A stretch of 64,000 bases of DNA from Natrinema soli (GCF_028618695.1 NZ_JAQIVI010000413.1:11443-75442); one strand, 5' to 3'; positions 9,318-18,037 are shown, numbered from the stretch's first letter. Notes: a model not told the origin generated them from the letters alone. Made by a program: numbers and translations.

Positions 9318-10078
9318 CACGGCTCACCCCGGTAGTCGACGTTCTCCTCGACGACGTCCCAGATGCCGCGGGCCATCGGCTCACGGGCCTCCTCGTTGAG
9401 GTGGCCCACGAGTCCCGCCGAACGAGAGACCAGCGCGATTCCGCGAGCGACGAGCGGATCGAGACCGAGTTCGGACACTCCGACGCCGATCGCTCCCGTC
9501 GCATTGATCAGCGGACGGGACCCGAACTGCTCTTCGGCCGCGTCCTGAACGTCGTGGATAAACTCGAGGTATGGACCGTCCATCCCTTCGGCCTCGAGGA
9601 TGTCGAAGATTCGCTCGGTCCGCGGGTCGGTCGGGTCGTGTTCGGGGTGTCCGAATCCCGGCAAGCGATCGTGCGCGGCGACGATATCGCGTGCAACGGC
9701 ATCGCTCGGCTCGCCGTCGTCGATCCGCGAGACGCCGTCCTGAACCATTTCCGCGACGTCCTGCATCGATCCGAGGAACGTCTTTCCCGCGCCGAGCAGA
9801 CCGCTCGCGACCGCACCCTGTACCGCCTCCGGCGCGGAGTCGTACGTGAGCCGCGCCGCGATCACGCTCGGAGTGATTCCGTGTTCGACGACCGTGACCA
9901 GGAGCGTGTTGAACACTCGAGACTCCGAGTCGGTCGGCATCTCGCCCGTCAGCTGGAAGTAGAAGAACTCGCCGAAATCGAGGGTTCCCATCAGCTCCTC
10001 CGTGAGATCCGCCCCTCTGACGGTGATACGCTGCTCGTCCGACGTCGCTATCGATGTTTGCAAGGGTTTCTCACCCAT
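9317..10078 (-). CDS. Citryl-CoA lyase-like protein (citrate synthase superfamily)
   Basis: 253 residues, shorter than citrate synthase and matching the stand-alone citryl-CoA-lyase-type domain found in ATP-citrate lyase. Visible landmarks are GTLDFGEFFYFQLTG near the N-terminus, HDRLPGFGHPEHDPTDPR, where the GFGH-P block holds the catalytic His, and RPLINATGAIGV. The family cleaves citryl-CoA or related 3-hydroxy-3-carboxyacyl-CoA esters into acetyl-CoA and a keto acid, or runs the reverse condensation. Operon partners (acyl-CoA synthetase, SDR) fit catabolic cleavage of an activated hydroxy-acid; the exact ester is unknown. Confidence 0.82.
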   Translation of the reverse strand: MGEKPLQTSIATSDEQRITVRGADLTEELMGTLDFGEFFYFQLTGEMPTDSESRVFNTLLVTVVEHGITPSVIAARLTYDSAPEAVQGAVASGLLGAGKTFLGSMQDVAEMVQDGVSRIDDGEPSDAVARDIVAAHDRLPGFGHPEHDPTDPRTERIFDILEAEGMDGPYLEFIHDVQDAAEEQFGSRPLINATGAIGVGVSELGLDPLVARGIALVSRSAGLVGHLNEEAREPMARGIWDVVEENVDYRGEP

Positions 10079-10109
10079 GCGAAGAGCGTCTCCGAACTGC
10101 GGCTTATAT

Positions 10110-10425
10110 CTACTCCCCGCGGAACTCCGGGTCGCGGTCCTCGAAGAACGCGTCGACGCCTTCGCGGTGGTCTCGAGGCGACTGGAGTATGACGTTCCGT
10201 TCGTGACAGCCTTTCATCCGACCGATGTCGCCGCCTGCACAGAACGCACTGCCGGCGCCCGACAACACGACGCAGTGGACGTCAGGATCGCGCTCGACCA
10301 GTTTCGAGGACGTCCGACAGACGCTCGACCAGGGCGTCGTTCAGCGCGTTGTACTTGTCCGGGCGGTTCAACTCGACGCGTGCCGGACCGCTGGTCACGT
10401 TCAGAAGAACGGGTTCGTCAGTCAT
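10110..10425 (-). pseudogene. Enoyl-CoA hydratase remnant: frameshift and internal deletion
   Basis: ATG 10425 begins MTDEPVLLNVTSGP and VELNRPDKYNALN, the N-terminus of crotonase-fold hydratases, but the frame ends in a TGA after about 46 codons. Shifting frame continues LVERDPDVHCVVLSGAG and AFCAGGDI, the CoA-binding and oxyanion-hole region. It then jumps directly to the usual C-terminal ending EGVDAFFEDRDPEFRGE and TAG. About 130 central residues are missing, so no active hydratase can be made. The start still overlaps the acyl-CoA synthetase stop (ATGA), showing that this was a functional operon member. Confidence 0.85.
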
Positions 10426-12116
10426 TGCGCCTCGCCGCCGTCTCGGAGCCGGTTTCGTTTTATCTTGCCGGTTATCGTCTTCGGCAGGTCGTCGACGAAC
10501 TCGATCTCGCGGGGATACTGGAAGCGGGCCAGATTCGATTTAACGTGTTCCTGAAGCTCTTCGACCAGGTCGCCGGACGGTCGGACGCCCGCCGCCGGCT
10601 CGAGGACGGCTTTGACGATGTTCGTCCGCTCGGCGTCGGGAACGCCGACGACCGCCGCCTCCTTTACCGCCGGATGGGCGTTCAGGCTGGATTCGACTTC
10701 CGCCGGACTGATCCGATAGCCGGAACTGATGATCATGTCGTCCCTCCGGCCGAGGTACCAGACGTAACCGTCGTCGTCGATTCTCGCCGAATCGCCGGTC
10801 CGATGCCACCGGCCCTCTCTGACGGCCTCCGTCTCCGCCGGTCTGTCGAAGTATTCGAGAGACATGGTCGGGTTGTCGTCCGTCGCGACCGCCAGTTCGC
10901 CCGCCTCGCCCGCGGGGAGTTCGTTCCCGTCGTCGTCGAGGATCGTCACCTCGCAGCCCGGCAGCGGCTTGCCGAGCGCGCCGAGCTTCTCCGCTCGCTC
11001 GTCGCCGAGGGGCGGATATCCGACGCTGTAACACTCGGTCTGCCCGTAGCCGAGCGTCCCGAACGCGTCGAAGCGCTCCTCGGCCCACTCGAGCATATCG
11101 GGCGTGACGCGCTCTCCGCCCGCCGAAACGACGCGAAGGGAGAGATCGTACGAATCGATGGTCTCGCGGGGCAGATCCATCATCTGCCGGAGGGCCGTCG
11201 GCGCAGTGACGAAGATCGTCACGCCGTAGGCCTCGAGTAACGCCAGCGCCCGCTCCGGATCGAACTTGCCGTCGTACTTCACGATGGGCATCCCGAGCGT
11301 CCACGCCTCGAGCAGGTTCGCGAAGCCGCCCGCCCAGGCGAGGTCTCCCGAGTGCCAGAGGAGATCGGTCTCGTGGAAGTCGCGCATGTACTGGCCGACG
11401 TACCGGTGTCCCAGGGCGTACCGGTGGGCGTGGAGGACGCCTTTCGGATCGCCGGTCGTTCCGGACGTGTAGAACAGCTGCGCCGGATCGGCCGGCGACG
11501 TCTCGACGGGATCGAACGAACTCGAGCGATCGGCGAGCAGCTCCGCGAACGGAATCGGCCGGTCGTCGAGAGCGGGTCCGGTATCGGTCTCTGATCCATC
11601 GTCGGAAGCGACTCCGTGCCCGTCGTCGCCCCGAACGACGACGACATCGAGCGACTCGGGAGCGTCTATTTCCGCGAGTTTCTCGAGGCCGCACTCGTCG
11701 GTGACGATGAGTTCGGGTGATGCGTCCCGCAGGCGATCCGCGATCCCGTCGGGCGCGAACAGGTGATACAGCGGCATGTTGATCGCACCGAGCTTGTGAC
11801 CGGCCAGCGTCACGATCAGGGATTCGGGAAGCGTCGGGAGGAAGATCGCGACGATATCCTCGCGGTCGATCCCGCGGTCGCGAAACGCGTTCGCGCACCG
11901 ATTCGATAGCCGAGAGAGTTCGTGGAACGTGTATGACTCCGCATCGCCAGCGGCGTTCTCCCAGTAGAGAGCCACGGCGGACCGATCGGTCGCCCACCGA
12001 TCGCAGACGGCCTCCGCCATGTTGTACGTCTCCGGAATCTCCCACTCGAACGACTCGTAGACGGCGTCGTAGCGACCCGGTTCCAGCTGTCGGAGATCGG
12101 ACGCGTTCCCGGTCAT
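10422..12116 (-). CDS. Acyl-CoA synthetase (AMP-forming), medium-chain/acetyl type
   Basis: 564 residues. It adenylates a carboxylic acid and transfers it to CoA in the cytoplasm. Motifs in order: P-loop-like FYTSGTTGDPKGVLH (about 215-229), YGQTECYSVGYPP, GDSARIDDDGYVWYLGRRDD (hinge), and PKTITGKIKRNRLRDG with the catalytic C-terminal Lys near 551. ATG 12116 is chosen because homologues start near MTGNASDLRQ, and because it overlaps the stop of a small upstream ORF (TAATG), implying coupled translation. Downstream it overlaps the hydratase remnant by four bases. Acyl chain preference cannot be read. Confidence 0.93.
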   Translation of the reverse strand: MTGNASDLRQLEPGRYDAVYESFEWEIPETYNMAEAVCDRWATDRSAVALYWENAAGDAESYTFHELSRLSNRCANAFRDRGIDREDIVAIFLPTLPESLIVTLAGHKLGAINMPLYHLFAPDGIADRLRDASPELIVTDECGLEKLAEIDAPESLDVVVVRGDDGHGVASDDGSETDTGPALDDRPIPFAELLADRSSSFDPVETSPADPAQLFYTSGTTGDPKGVLHAHRYALGHRYVGQYMRDFHETDLLWHSGDLAWAGGFANLLEAWTLGMPIVKYDGKFDPERALALLEAYGVTIFVTAPTALRQMMDLPRETIDSYDLSLRVVSAGGERVTPDMLEWAEERFDAFGTLGYGQTECYSVGYPPLGDERAEKLGALGKPLPGCEVTILDDDGNELPAGEAGELAVATDDNPTMSLEYFDRPAETEAVREGRWHRTGDSARIDDDGYVWYLGRRDDMIISSGYRISPAEVESSLNAHPAVKEAAVVGVPDAERTNIVKAVLEPAAGVRPSGDLVEELQEHVKSNLARFQYPREIEFVDDLPKTITGKIKRNRLRDGGEAQ

Positions 12117-12220
12117 TAGGGGCCCACCTCCGACGCGATCGTCTCGAGTCGAATCTCGGTGAACCCACCCGGGGGCGTCTCCAGCAGTTGTCTCTCCTCG
12201 ACAGGGTCGAACGGGATCAT
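12116..12220 (-). CDS. 34-residue leader ORF, likely translated, translationally coupled
   Basis: ATG 12220 opens MIPFDPVEERQLLETP, PGGFTEIRLETIASEVGP and ends TAA, which shares its last A with the ATG of the acyl-CoA synthetase (TAATG). A TATA box (TTTTATG on the minus strand, 12246-12252) lies 27-29 bases upstream, the spacing for a leaderless transcript starting at this ATG. The PGGFTEIRL part resembles AGGFPEAKL of the small ORF at 6571-6750. It may be a truncated relative of that protein or a regulatory leader. Function unknown. Confidence 0.5.
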   Translation of the reverse strand: MIPFDPVEERQLLETPPGGFTEIRLETIASEVGP

Positions 12221-12221
12221 C

Positions 12222-12252
12222 GTGGTACCATTTCACACAACAGCGCATAAAA
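12222..12252 (-). promoter_or_regulatory. Operon promoter: TATA box plus TGGTACCA operator (site 2)
   Basis: The TATA element is at 12246-12252 and the operator-like TGTGAAATGGTACCAC at 12222-12237, directly before the leader ORF. It matches site 1 (6791-6806) in 15 of 16 bases and in distance from its TATA box. It should drive the operon leader ORF, acyl-CoA synthetase, broken hydratase, citryl-CoA-lyase-like, SDR. Confidence 0.6.
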
Positions 12253-12418
12253 CTAGGTCTCAGCCGGGTCCGAACACCGCTTATTGAGGAAGACCGCCGG
12301 TTTCGTCGGTGACCGCTCGTCGGTGATGTCCGATCGGTACTGTCGCATCGGTGCGGCCGCTGACGGAGAGCGGACCGCGCTCGCTCGCCGTTTCGTCGCG
12401 GACTTTGTGCCGGAGCGA

Positions 12419-13594
12419 TTACTCGATAATGCCGTTGATTCGGAGGGTTTCGATCCGTTCGTCGGAATACGCGAACTGCTCGAGCACTTCCGTCGTGTGC
12501 TCACCCTTCGTCGGCGGTGGGCTGCTGTATCCGGGCCGTTCGCCGTCGGACTCGAACGTGAACGGGAGGGCCGCGATGTCGACCGGTTCGTCCACTTCCG
12601 GGTTGTACGATTCGGTGAGCATGGATCGCGCCTCGAGATGCGACAGTTCGACGACCTCGTCGATCGATCGCACCGCGGCCGCGGGAACGCGCGCCTCTAA
12701 CAGGAGCTGCTCGAGTTCCTCGGCGGTGTACGAGGCGAACGCCTCGTGTAGCTCCTCCCGCAACGTCGGACGGTGTTCGATCCGATCGTCCATCGTTTGA
12801 TACTCGGCTCTGTCGAGCAGATCGGACCGATTCACGGCCTTACAGAGCCGTTCGAACATGGTCTGGGTCATCGTAATCAGATACACGTATCCGTCCGATG
12901 CCTCGAAGAGCCCGTTGGGTGCGCTTCCGATTCCCAGCTCGCCGTTTCGTTCCGGGACTTCACCCGTCGTGTCGTAGTTGGCGATCCAGTAGGACATCCA
13001 GGAGATTCCGACGTCGAACAGCGAGACGTCGATGTGATCACCCTCGCCCGTCTTATCTCGCTCGCGGATCGCGGCCATGACCGCGAAGGCGGCGTTGGTC
13101 CCGGTGCCGCAGTCGATCAGGCTCGAGCGGATTCGGACGGGCGGTTGGTCCGGGTAGCCCGTCGTCGCCATCAGACCCGACATCGCCTGAATACACGGAT
13201 CGTATCCCGGAAAGCTGCGGTTCGGTCCCGTCTGTCCGTACCCCGACAACGAGCAGTAGACGATGTCCGGATTGTCCGCGGAGATGGAGTCGTAGTCCAG
13301 GCCGTACTCGTCCAGGACGCCCGGACGGAAGCTCTCGATCAACACGTCGGCTTTCGCGGCGAGGTCCGTGAGGAGCTCCTGTCCCTCGTCGGTCTTCAGA
13401 TCGACGCAGATGCTCTTCTTCCCGTTATTGTACGCGGAAAAGAGGCTCCCTTTCATCAGGGGCCGAAAGGCATCTCCGCTCGGCGGCTCGACCTTGATCA
13501 CTTCCGCACCCATCTCACCGAGCATCTGCGTGCAAACCGGCCCGGCGATCGATTGAGTGAAATCTATCACATTTATGTCTCCTAACGGTTGCAT
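12419..13594 (-). CDS. Class III CoA-transferase (CaiB/BaiF family), paralogue of 575-1756
   Basis: 391 residues. It begins MQPLGDINVIDFTQSIAGP and aligns through most of its length with the transferase at 575-1756, including VEPPSGDAFRPL and the expected catalytic Asp161 (SLIDCGTGTN). An upstream extension to GTG 13702 exists but reads like non-coding sequence and is not conserved. It faces the TPP-enzyme gene at 13833 divergently over about 240 bases. Having two close transferases flanking the island suggests alternative acids or a duplicated pathway. Confidence 0.92.
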   Translation of the reverse strand: MQPLGDINVIDFTQSIAGPVCTQMLGEMGAEVIKVEPPSGDAFRPLMKGSLFSAYNNGKKSICVDLKTDEGQELLTDLAAKADVLIESFRPGVLDEYGLDYDSISADNPDIVYCSLSGYGQTGPNRSFPGYDPCIQAMSGLMATTGYPDQPPVRIRSSLIDCGTGTNAAFAVMAAIRERDKTGEGDHIDVSLFDVGISWMSYWIANYDTTGEVPERNGELGIGSAPNGLFEASDGYVYLITMTQTMFERLCKAVNRSDLLDRAEYQTMDDRIEHRPTLREELHEAFASYTAEELEQLLLEARVPAAAVRSIDEVVELSHLEARSMLTESYNPEVDEPVDIAALPFTFESDGERPGYSSPPPTKGEHTTEVLEQFAYSDERIETLRINGIIE

Positions 13595-13832
13595 GCGAAG
13601 TAGTCGCATAGATGAGTATATAAACATTCGGTCGCGGACGCTTCGTCGCGTTCGTCCCGGCGGGCTCGTCGTCCGCGTTCGTACTGCGGGCCGGTAATTC
13701 ACGCGTCACTGACGGCTGCTCCCACGCTCGAGCACACCGGCGACGCGACGACTGTCATCCCGGTCGAGTCGGGACGGACCGCGTTCACCGGTACTACGAT
13801 AACGGTGGGAACCTAGTATCGAGGAGAAGACT

Positions 13833-15509
13833 ATGAAAGTCCACGAAGCAGTCATCAGGCTGTTCAACGAGGAGGGAGTCGAGACGCTGTTCGCGCTGAT
13901 GAGCGAGGATACGATGCGCACGCTTTCGACGGTACACGAGCAGTGGAGCGGAGAGATGGGCGTCGTCCACACGCGCCACGAGCAGGGTGCCGTCGCGATG
14001 GCCGACGGCTACTCGCGGGCGGGTGACGACGTTGGCGTCTGTCTCATCGGTCGAGGGCCCGCCGTCGCACAGACCGGCACCTCGCTCGTCACGGCTCGGA
14101 AGAAGGGGTCGAAGCTGCTCGTCATCGTTCCGGAGATGTCCGTGTCCGACACCTACGATATCAAGGACTTCGAACAGGAATCCTTCCTGGAGTCGACGGT
14201 CGGCACCGTCCGTTCCGCTCGAAGCCCCGAAACACTGCTTCCGACGCTCGAGGAGGCCTTCCGGAGCCTCCGAGTCGGAGAGGGGCCGATAGCGGTACAG
14301 GTTCCGTGGGACGTACTGGACGGCGAACTTCCCGATTCCGACGTCGAGATCGACCGAAATCGATCGGCGACGGCGACGAATGCTGCGACATCGAACGCTC
14401 GACTCCACCCCGACGACGACGCGATCGATGCGGCCGTCGACCTGTACCTCGATTCGGACGCGACCAAAATCCCGATGGTCGTCGCCGGTCGCGGCGCGAT
14501 CGAGGCGGACGCGAAGGAGGCGATCGAGTCGTTCGCTGAGCGGACGAACGCCGTGCTCGCCACCACCCTGCAGGCTCGAGGCTACTTCGACGATCATCCG
14601 TTCTCGCTCGGGGTCGTCGGCGATTTCGGGAGCAACATCGCGAACGAACACCTGCACGAAAGCGACTTCGTGCTGGCGGTCGGCTGTAGCCTGAACCCGT
14701 ATACGACGGATTCCGGACACCTCATCGAGGACGAGACCAAAGTCGTCCACGTCGATGCGGACCCGAGCGCAATCGGTCGGTACGAGTCCGTCGATCTCGG
14801 CGTCCGAGGGGACGCCCGGCTGACGGTCGACGCGTTGACCGCGCAGCTAGAGGCGCACGGAATCGACCGAAGCGGCGAGTTCTGGACCGATCGGTTCCGG
14901 AATCGGATCGCGGACACGCCGGCGCTGGACGAGGGCGAGTTCCCCGAACAGGAGGGGCGAATCGATCCGCGTGAGCTGGTCCGAGGTCTCGATCGCATCC
15001 TGCCCGAAAACCGGGTGGTCGTCAGCGACGGTGGGCACTTTTCCCGGTGGGTCCTCGACGGGGTTTCGACGCCGGAACCGGCCGATTTCCACTGGACGCT
15101 CGACTTCGCGGCGATCGGGCAGGGACTCTCCCACGGGATCGGGGCAGCGTTGAACTCGGGTGACCGCACTCCCGTCACGATCTGCGGCGATGCGGGATTC
15201 ATGATGGCGCTTCAGGAGGTGGACACCGCCGTCCGCCACGAGATACCTGTGACGATCGTCGTGATGAGCGACAGCGCGCTCGGAACGGAGTATCACAGTC
15301 TGCAAACCGCCAACAAGTACGCCGACGTCGCTCTCCTGGAGGCACCCGACATCGCAGACGTCGCACGGTCGCTCGGCGCGGACGGCTACACCGTTCGCTC
15401 GAGCGGCGATCTGGACGCTCTCAGCGACGTTCTCGACCACCAACCGGACGGGCCGGTCGTCGTCGACTGCAAGACGAACAGCGCCGTCCGCCATCGAAGC
15501 AAGATGTAG
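13833..15509 (+). CDS. Thiamine-pyrophosphate-dependent enzyme, acetolactate-synthase-like, with altered cofactor motif
   Basis: 558 residues with the three-domain layout of the family: PYR domain at the N-terminus (HTRHEQGAVAMADGYSRA, Glu expected to activate TPP), central domain, and C-terminal PP domain. The Mg-TPP motif normally reads GDG...NN; here it is GDAGFMMALQE followed by VVMSDSALGTEYH, with Ala for the second Gly and Ser-Asp for Asn-Asn. Asp can still bind metal, so activity is possible. Relatives include oxalyl-CoA, benzoylformate and phosphonopyruvate decarboxylases. Next to a class III CoA-transferase, an oxalyl-CoA-like decarboxylase role is tempting but unproved. Confidence 0.85.
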   Translation: MKVHEAVIRLFNEEGVETLFALMSEDTMRTLSTVHEQWSGEMGVVHTRHEQGAVAMADGYSRAGDDVGVCLIGRGPAVAQTGTSLVTARKKGSKLLVIVPEMSVSDTYDIKDFEQESFLESTVGTVRSARSPETLLPTLEEAFRSLRVGEGPIAVQVPWDVLDGELPDSDVEIDRNRSATATNAATSNARLHPDDDAIDAAVDLYLDSDATKIPMVVAGRGAIEADAKEAIESFAERTNAVLATTLQARGYFDDHPFSLGVVGDFGSNIANEHLHESDFVLAVGCSLNPYTTDSGHLIEDETKVVHVDADPSAIGRYESVDLGVRGDARLTVDALTAQLEAHGIDRSGEFWTDRFRNRIADTPALDEGEFPEQEGRIDPRELVRGLDRILPENRVVVSDGGHFSRWVLDGVSTPEPADFHWTLDFAAIGQGLSHGIGAALNSGDRTPVTICGDAGFMMALQEVDTAVRHEIPVTIVVMSDSALGTEYHSLQTANKYADVALLEAPDIADVARSLGADGYTVRSSGDLDALSDVLDHQPDGPVVVDCKTNSAVRHRSKM

Positions 15510-15565
15510 CGGGATGTCGAACGACGCATCGTCGAACCTGTCCCGCCTTCACCGTTTCCTTTTCT

Positions 15566-15640
15566 CGCGTCCGCCCATCCACCCGTCCGCCCGTTTGCCG
15601 TCCGCCCGTCTGCTGTCCGCCCGCTCGTGCCCGTCAGTAG
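15566..15640. repeat. Imperfect short repeats, unit gtccgcccg/t
   Basis: In the intergenic space after the TPP-enzyme gene, units close to gtccgcccg recur about every 13-17 bases. It looks like slippage-type low-complexity DNA with no visible product. Confidence 0.4.
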
Positions 15641-15729
15641 TCCGAAGTGGTTGTTTCCGAAAATCCGGCGTACTGCCGACTCAGCGTCAGTACCGGTACG
15701 CTTTCGTTCGGTTACCGACATGGTAACGC

Positions 15730-16092
15730 ATGGATCTCGGACTGGACGGTACCGTCGCGCTGGTTACGGCCTCGAGCAGCGGTCTCGGAAAGGCGTCCGC
15801 GAAAGCCCTCGCGAGGGAGGGCGCACACGTCGTTATCAACGGGCGAGACGAACAGCGGTTGGCCGACGTTGTCGAGCAGATCGGCGATCCGGACGCGTTC
15901 GGCGATATCGTCGCGTTTCTGCTCTGGCGGCACCGTCGCGACCATCGTCGCGACGATTGTCCTCCACGCCGGTGGTTTCGCCTGTCGCTGGGATCGTTGT
16001 GGTCGCTGAGACGGACTGTTGGAAGTCATTCCCGGAGCAACCACGCACTGTCCTGCGGTCGCGCCGGTAAATCGTTACAACAGCCCGTATGA
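15730..16092 (+). pseudogene. SDR remnant (N-terminus joined to C-terminal fragment)
   Basis: ATG 15730 begins MDLGLDGTVALVTASSSGLG, then KASAKALAREGAHVVINGRD, a clean SDR N-terminus with the glycine motif. After about 50 residues it jumps to GDPDAFGDIVAFL, which normally lies near residue 210, so the catalytic Ser-Tyr-Lys region is missing. What follows is arginine-rich and unlike any SDR. The end coordinate is the next stop and has no meaning. It is probably non-functional. Confidence 0.65.
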
Positions 16093-16307
16093 GGCGGTAG
16101 CGGCCGGAACACTCGAGATCGGAGCCGGAATCGAATCTACTCGACCCGAAGCACGGAGTGCGAGCGTTCTATTCGGGCCGGAAGCACAGATAGTTACGAA
16201 ACCGATCGAATTCACCGAAATCGTTCGGAAAAGCCAGATCTCGGTCGGGACAGATAGGTGTTCGAGTATACGGAATCTTTATGGAACAAGATACGTTACC
16301 TGTTCGC

Positions 16308-17075
16308 ATGGAAACGTACACGGATCCGGGGACGGTGAAGGCGACGCGGACGACGTTCGAGATCATCGAAACGCTCGCCGAAGCGGACGGCGGTCAGATC
16401 ACCGAGATCGCGGACGAACTCGGTCTCGCAAAGAGCACCATCCACCGGCATCTGGCGACGCTCGAGGACCTCGAGTACGTGGTCAAAGACGGGGACCGGT
16501 ATCGAATCGGCTTTCGATTCCTGGAACTGGGTGAAGGGACGAAAAAGCGCACCGACACGTACCAGATGGCGAGTCAGAAAGTCAAGAAGATCGCCGAACA
16601 AACCGCCGAGCGAGCGCAGTTCGTCGTCGAGGAACACGGCAAGGCCGTCTACGTGTTCGGAGAGACCGGTGAACACGCCGTGCAAACCGACTCCGTGATC
16701 GGCAAGTACCGGCCGCTTCAATCGATGGCTGCGGGAAAAGCGATCCTCGCATACCTCCCCGAGGAGCGCGTCGAAGAGATCATCCAGCAACACGGGCTGC
16801 CGTCGTTGACCGAGAACACGATCACGGACGAGGACGAACTCTACGAGGAACTCGAGGAGATCCGAGAGCGAGGGTACAGCATCAACGATCAGGAGACGAT
16901 CCCCGGGCTTCGGGCGATCGGTGTCCCGATCGAGTGCCCGGACGGCGGCGTCTTCGGCGCACTCAGCGTCTCCGGCCCCACACACCGCGTGCAAGGTGAT
17001 CGCCTCGAGGAAACGATTCCGAATATCCTTCTCGGAACGGCGAACGAACTCGAACTGGATATGAAATACTCTTGA
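16308..17075 (+). CDS. IclR-family transcriptional regulator
   Basis: 255 residues from ATG 16308. The N-terminal winged helix (VKATRTTFEIIETLAEADG, LGLAKSTIHRHLATLE) binds DNA; the C-terminal GAF-like effector domain includes GKAILAYLPEERVEEII and LRAIGVPIECPDGGVFGAL. ATG 16281 is also in frame, but a TATA-like cttta (16277-16281) lies about 28 bases before 16308, and the IclR paralogue at 58591-59349 starts at the equivalent place. It is likely to control neighbouring acyl-CoA genes in response to an organic acid; the target is unknown. Confidence 0.92.
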   Translation: METYTDPGTVKATRTTFEIIETLAEADGGQITEIADELGLAKSTIHRHLATLEDLEYVVKDGDRYRIGFRFLELGEGTKKRTDTYQMASQKVKKIAEQTAERAQFVVEEHGKAVYVFGETGEHAVQTDSVIGKYRPLQSMAAGKAILAYLPEERVEEIIQQHGLPSLTENTITDEDELYEELEEIRERGYSINDQETIPGLRAIGVPIECPDGGVFGALSVSGPTHRVQGDRLEETIPNILLGTANELELDMKYS

Positions 17076-17148
17076 ACCCGCACTGTGACGGTCGACTCAG
17101 GGAACAACGCACCGTGTTCCGAATTTCGGCCCGATCTGACCGTATCAT

Positions 17149-17213
17149 CCCAAAACCCGTCCCGATCGGTCCGTAGCGTATCTTCCCCAAACCCGTTCTG
17201 ATCGGTCCGCAGC
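17149..17213. repeat. Two imperfect direct repeats of about 28 bases
   Basis: Bases 17149-17177 and about 17185-17213 share CCCAAACCCGT-x-x-x-GATCGGTCCG-x-AGC with few changes. They lie between the IclR gene and the convergent SDR gene. They may be a terminator-region duplication or a binding site; nothing else is visible in this gap. Confidence 0.4.
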
Positions 17214-17287
17214 CGTTCGATTCACCGACGCGGCGCTATCGATCGTTCCTCGATGGAGAACGGAATCCGCTCACGCGTCGGGACGAG

Positions 17288-18037
17288 CTAGCCGGAAAAC
17301 TTGTCGCGACGGTACAGGCCCAGTTCGCTCACCGTGTTCGGCGTCTCCTGACGCGCGACGAACGCGATCGCGTCGGCGACGTCTCGAGGTCCGGTGACTT
17401 CGTCCCGTTCGTACCGTTCCTCCGAGGTCTGTTCTCGGAACTCCTTGCCGAACTCCGTCCTGACTTCCGACGGGTTGACGATGCTGACGGCGATGTCATC
17501 CGTCCCGACCTGTCCCGCGAGGCTCTTCGCGAATCCGCGGGTCCACCACTTCGACGCCGCGTACAGCGGCGCGTCCGGACGCGGGTTCTTGCCCGCGTAG
17601 CTCGCGACGAAAATCGCCGTTCCGTTCGTTTCGCGGAGGTGCGGAATCGCCGCTCGGGCCGTGTAGAACATCCCGTCGACGTTCACGCCCATGACGGTTC
17701 GATACTGATCGGTCGGAAACTCCTCGACGGGCGTCTCGGAATCGGTCGCGATCCCCGCGTTGTTCACCAGCACATCGAGGCGGCCGAATTCCGAGACCGT
17801 CTGCTCGACGGCCGCCTCGACCTCGTCTTCGTCGCTCACGTCTGCGGGACAGACGAGCGCCGACGCATCCGTCTCGGACTCGATTTCGGCGGCGAGTGCC
17901 GTCAACCGATCTTCGCGACGGGCGACGAGTGCGACGTCGGCACCGTCGGCCGCGAGTGCACGAGCCGTTTCCCGTCCGATTCCCGCACTCGCGCCGGTAA
18001 CGATCGCTCCGTTGTCTGCCAGTGGGTGGGTAGCCAT
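17288..18037 (-). CDS. Short-chain dehydrogenase/reductase
   Basis: 249 residues, a classical SDR. It shows TGASAGIG (cofactor loop), NNAGIA, the catalytic Ser in FVASYAG and Tyr/Lys in YAASKWW. ARRED after beta-2 has basic residues, which favours NADP(H). It is convergent with the IclR gene and upstream of an MFS gene on the same strand. Substrate unknown; no operon partner is close. Confidence 0.9.
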   Translation of the reverse strand: MATHPLADNGAIVTGASAGIGRETARALAADGADVALVARREDRLTALAAEIESETDASALVCPADVSDEDEVEAAVEQTVSEFGRLDVLVNNAGIATDSETPVEEFPTDQYRTVMGVNVDGMFYTARAAIPHLRETNGTAIFVASYAGKNPRPDAPLYAASKWWTRGFAKSLAGQVGTDDIAVSIVNPSEVRTEFGKEFREQTSEERYERDEVTGPRDVADAIAFVARQETPNTVSELGLYRRDKFSG

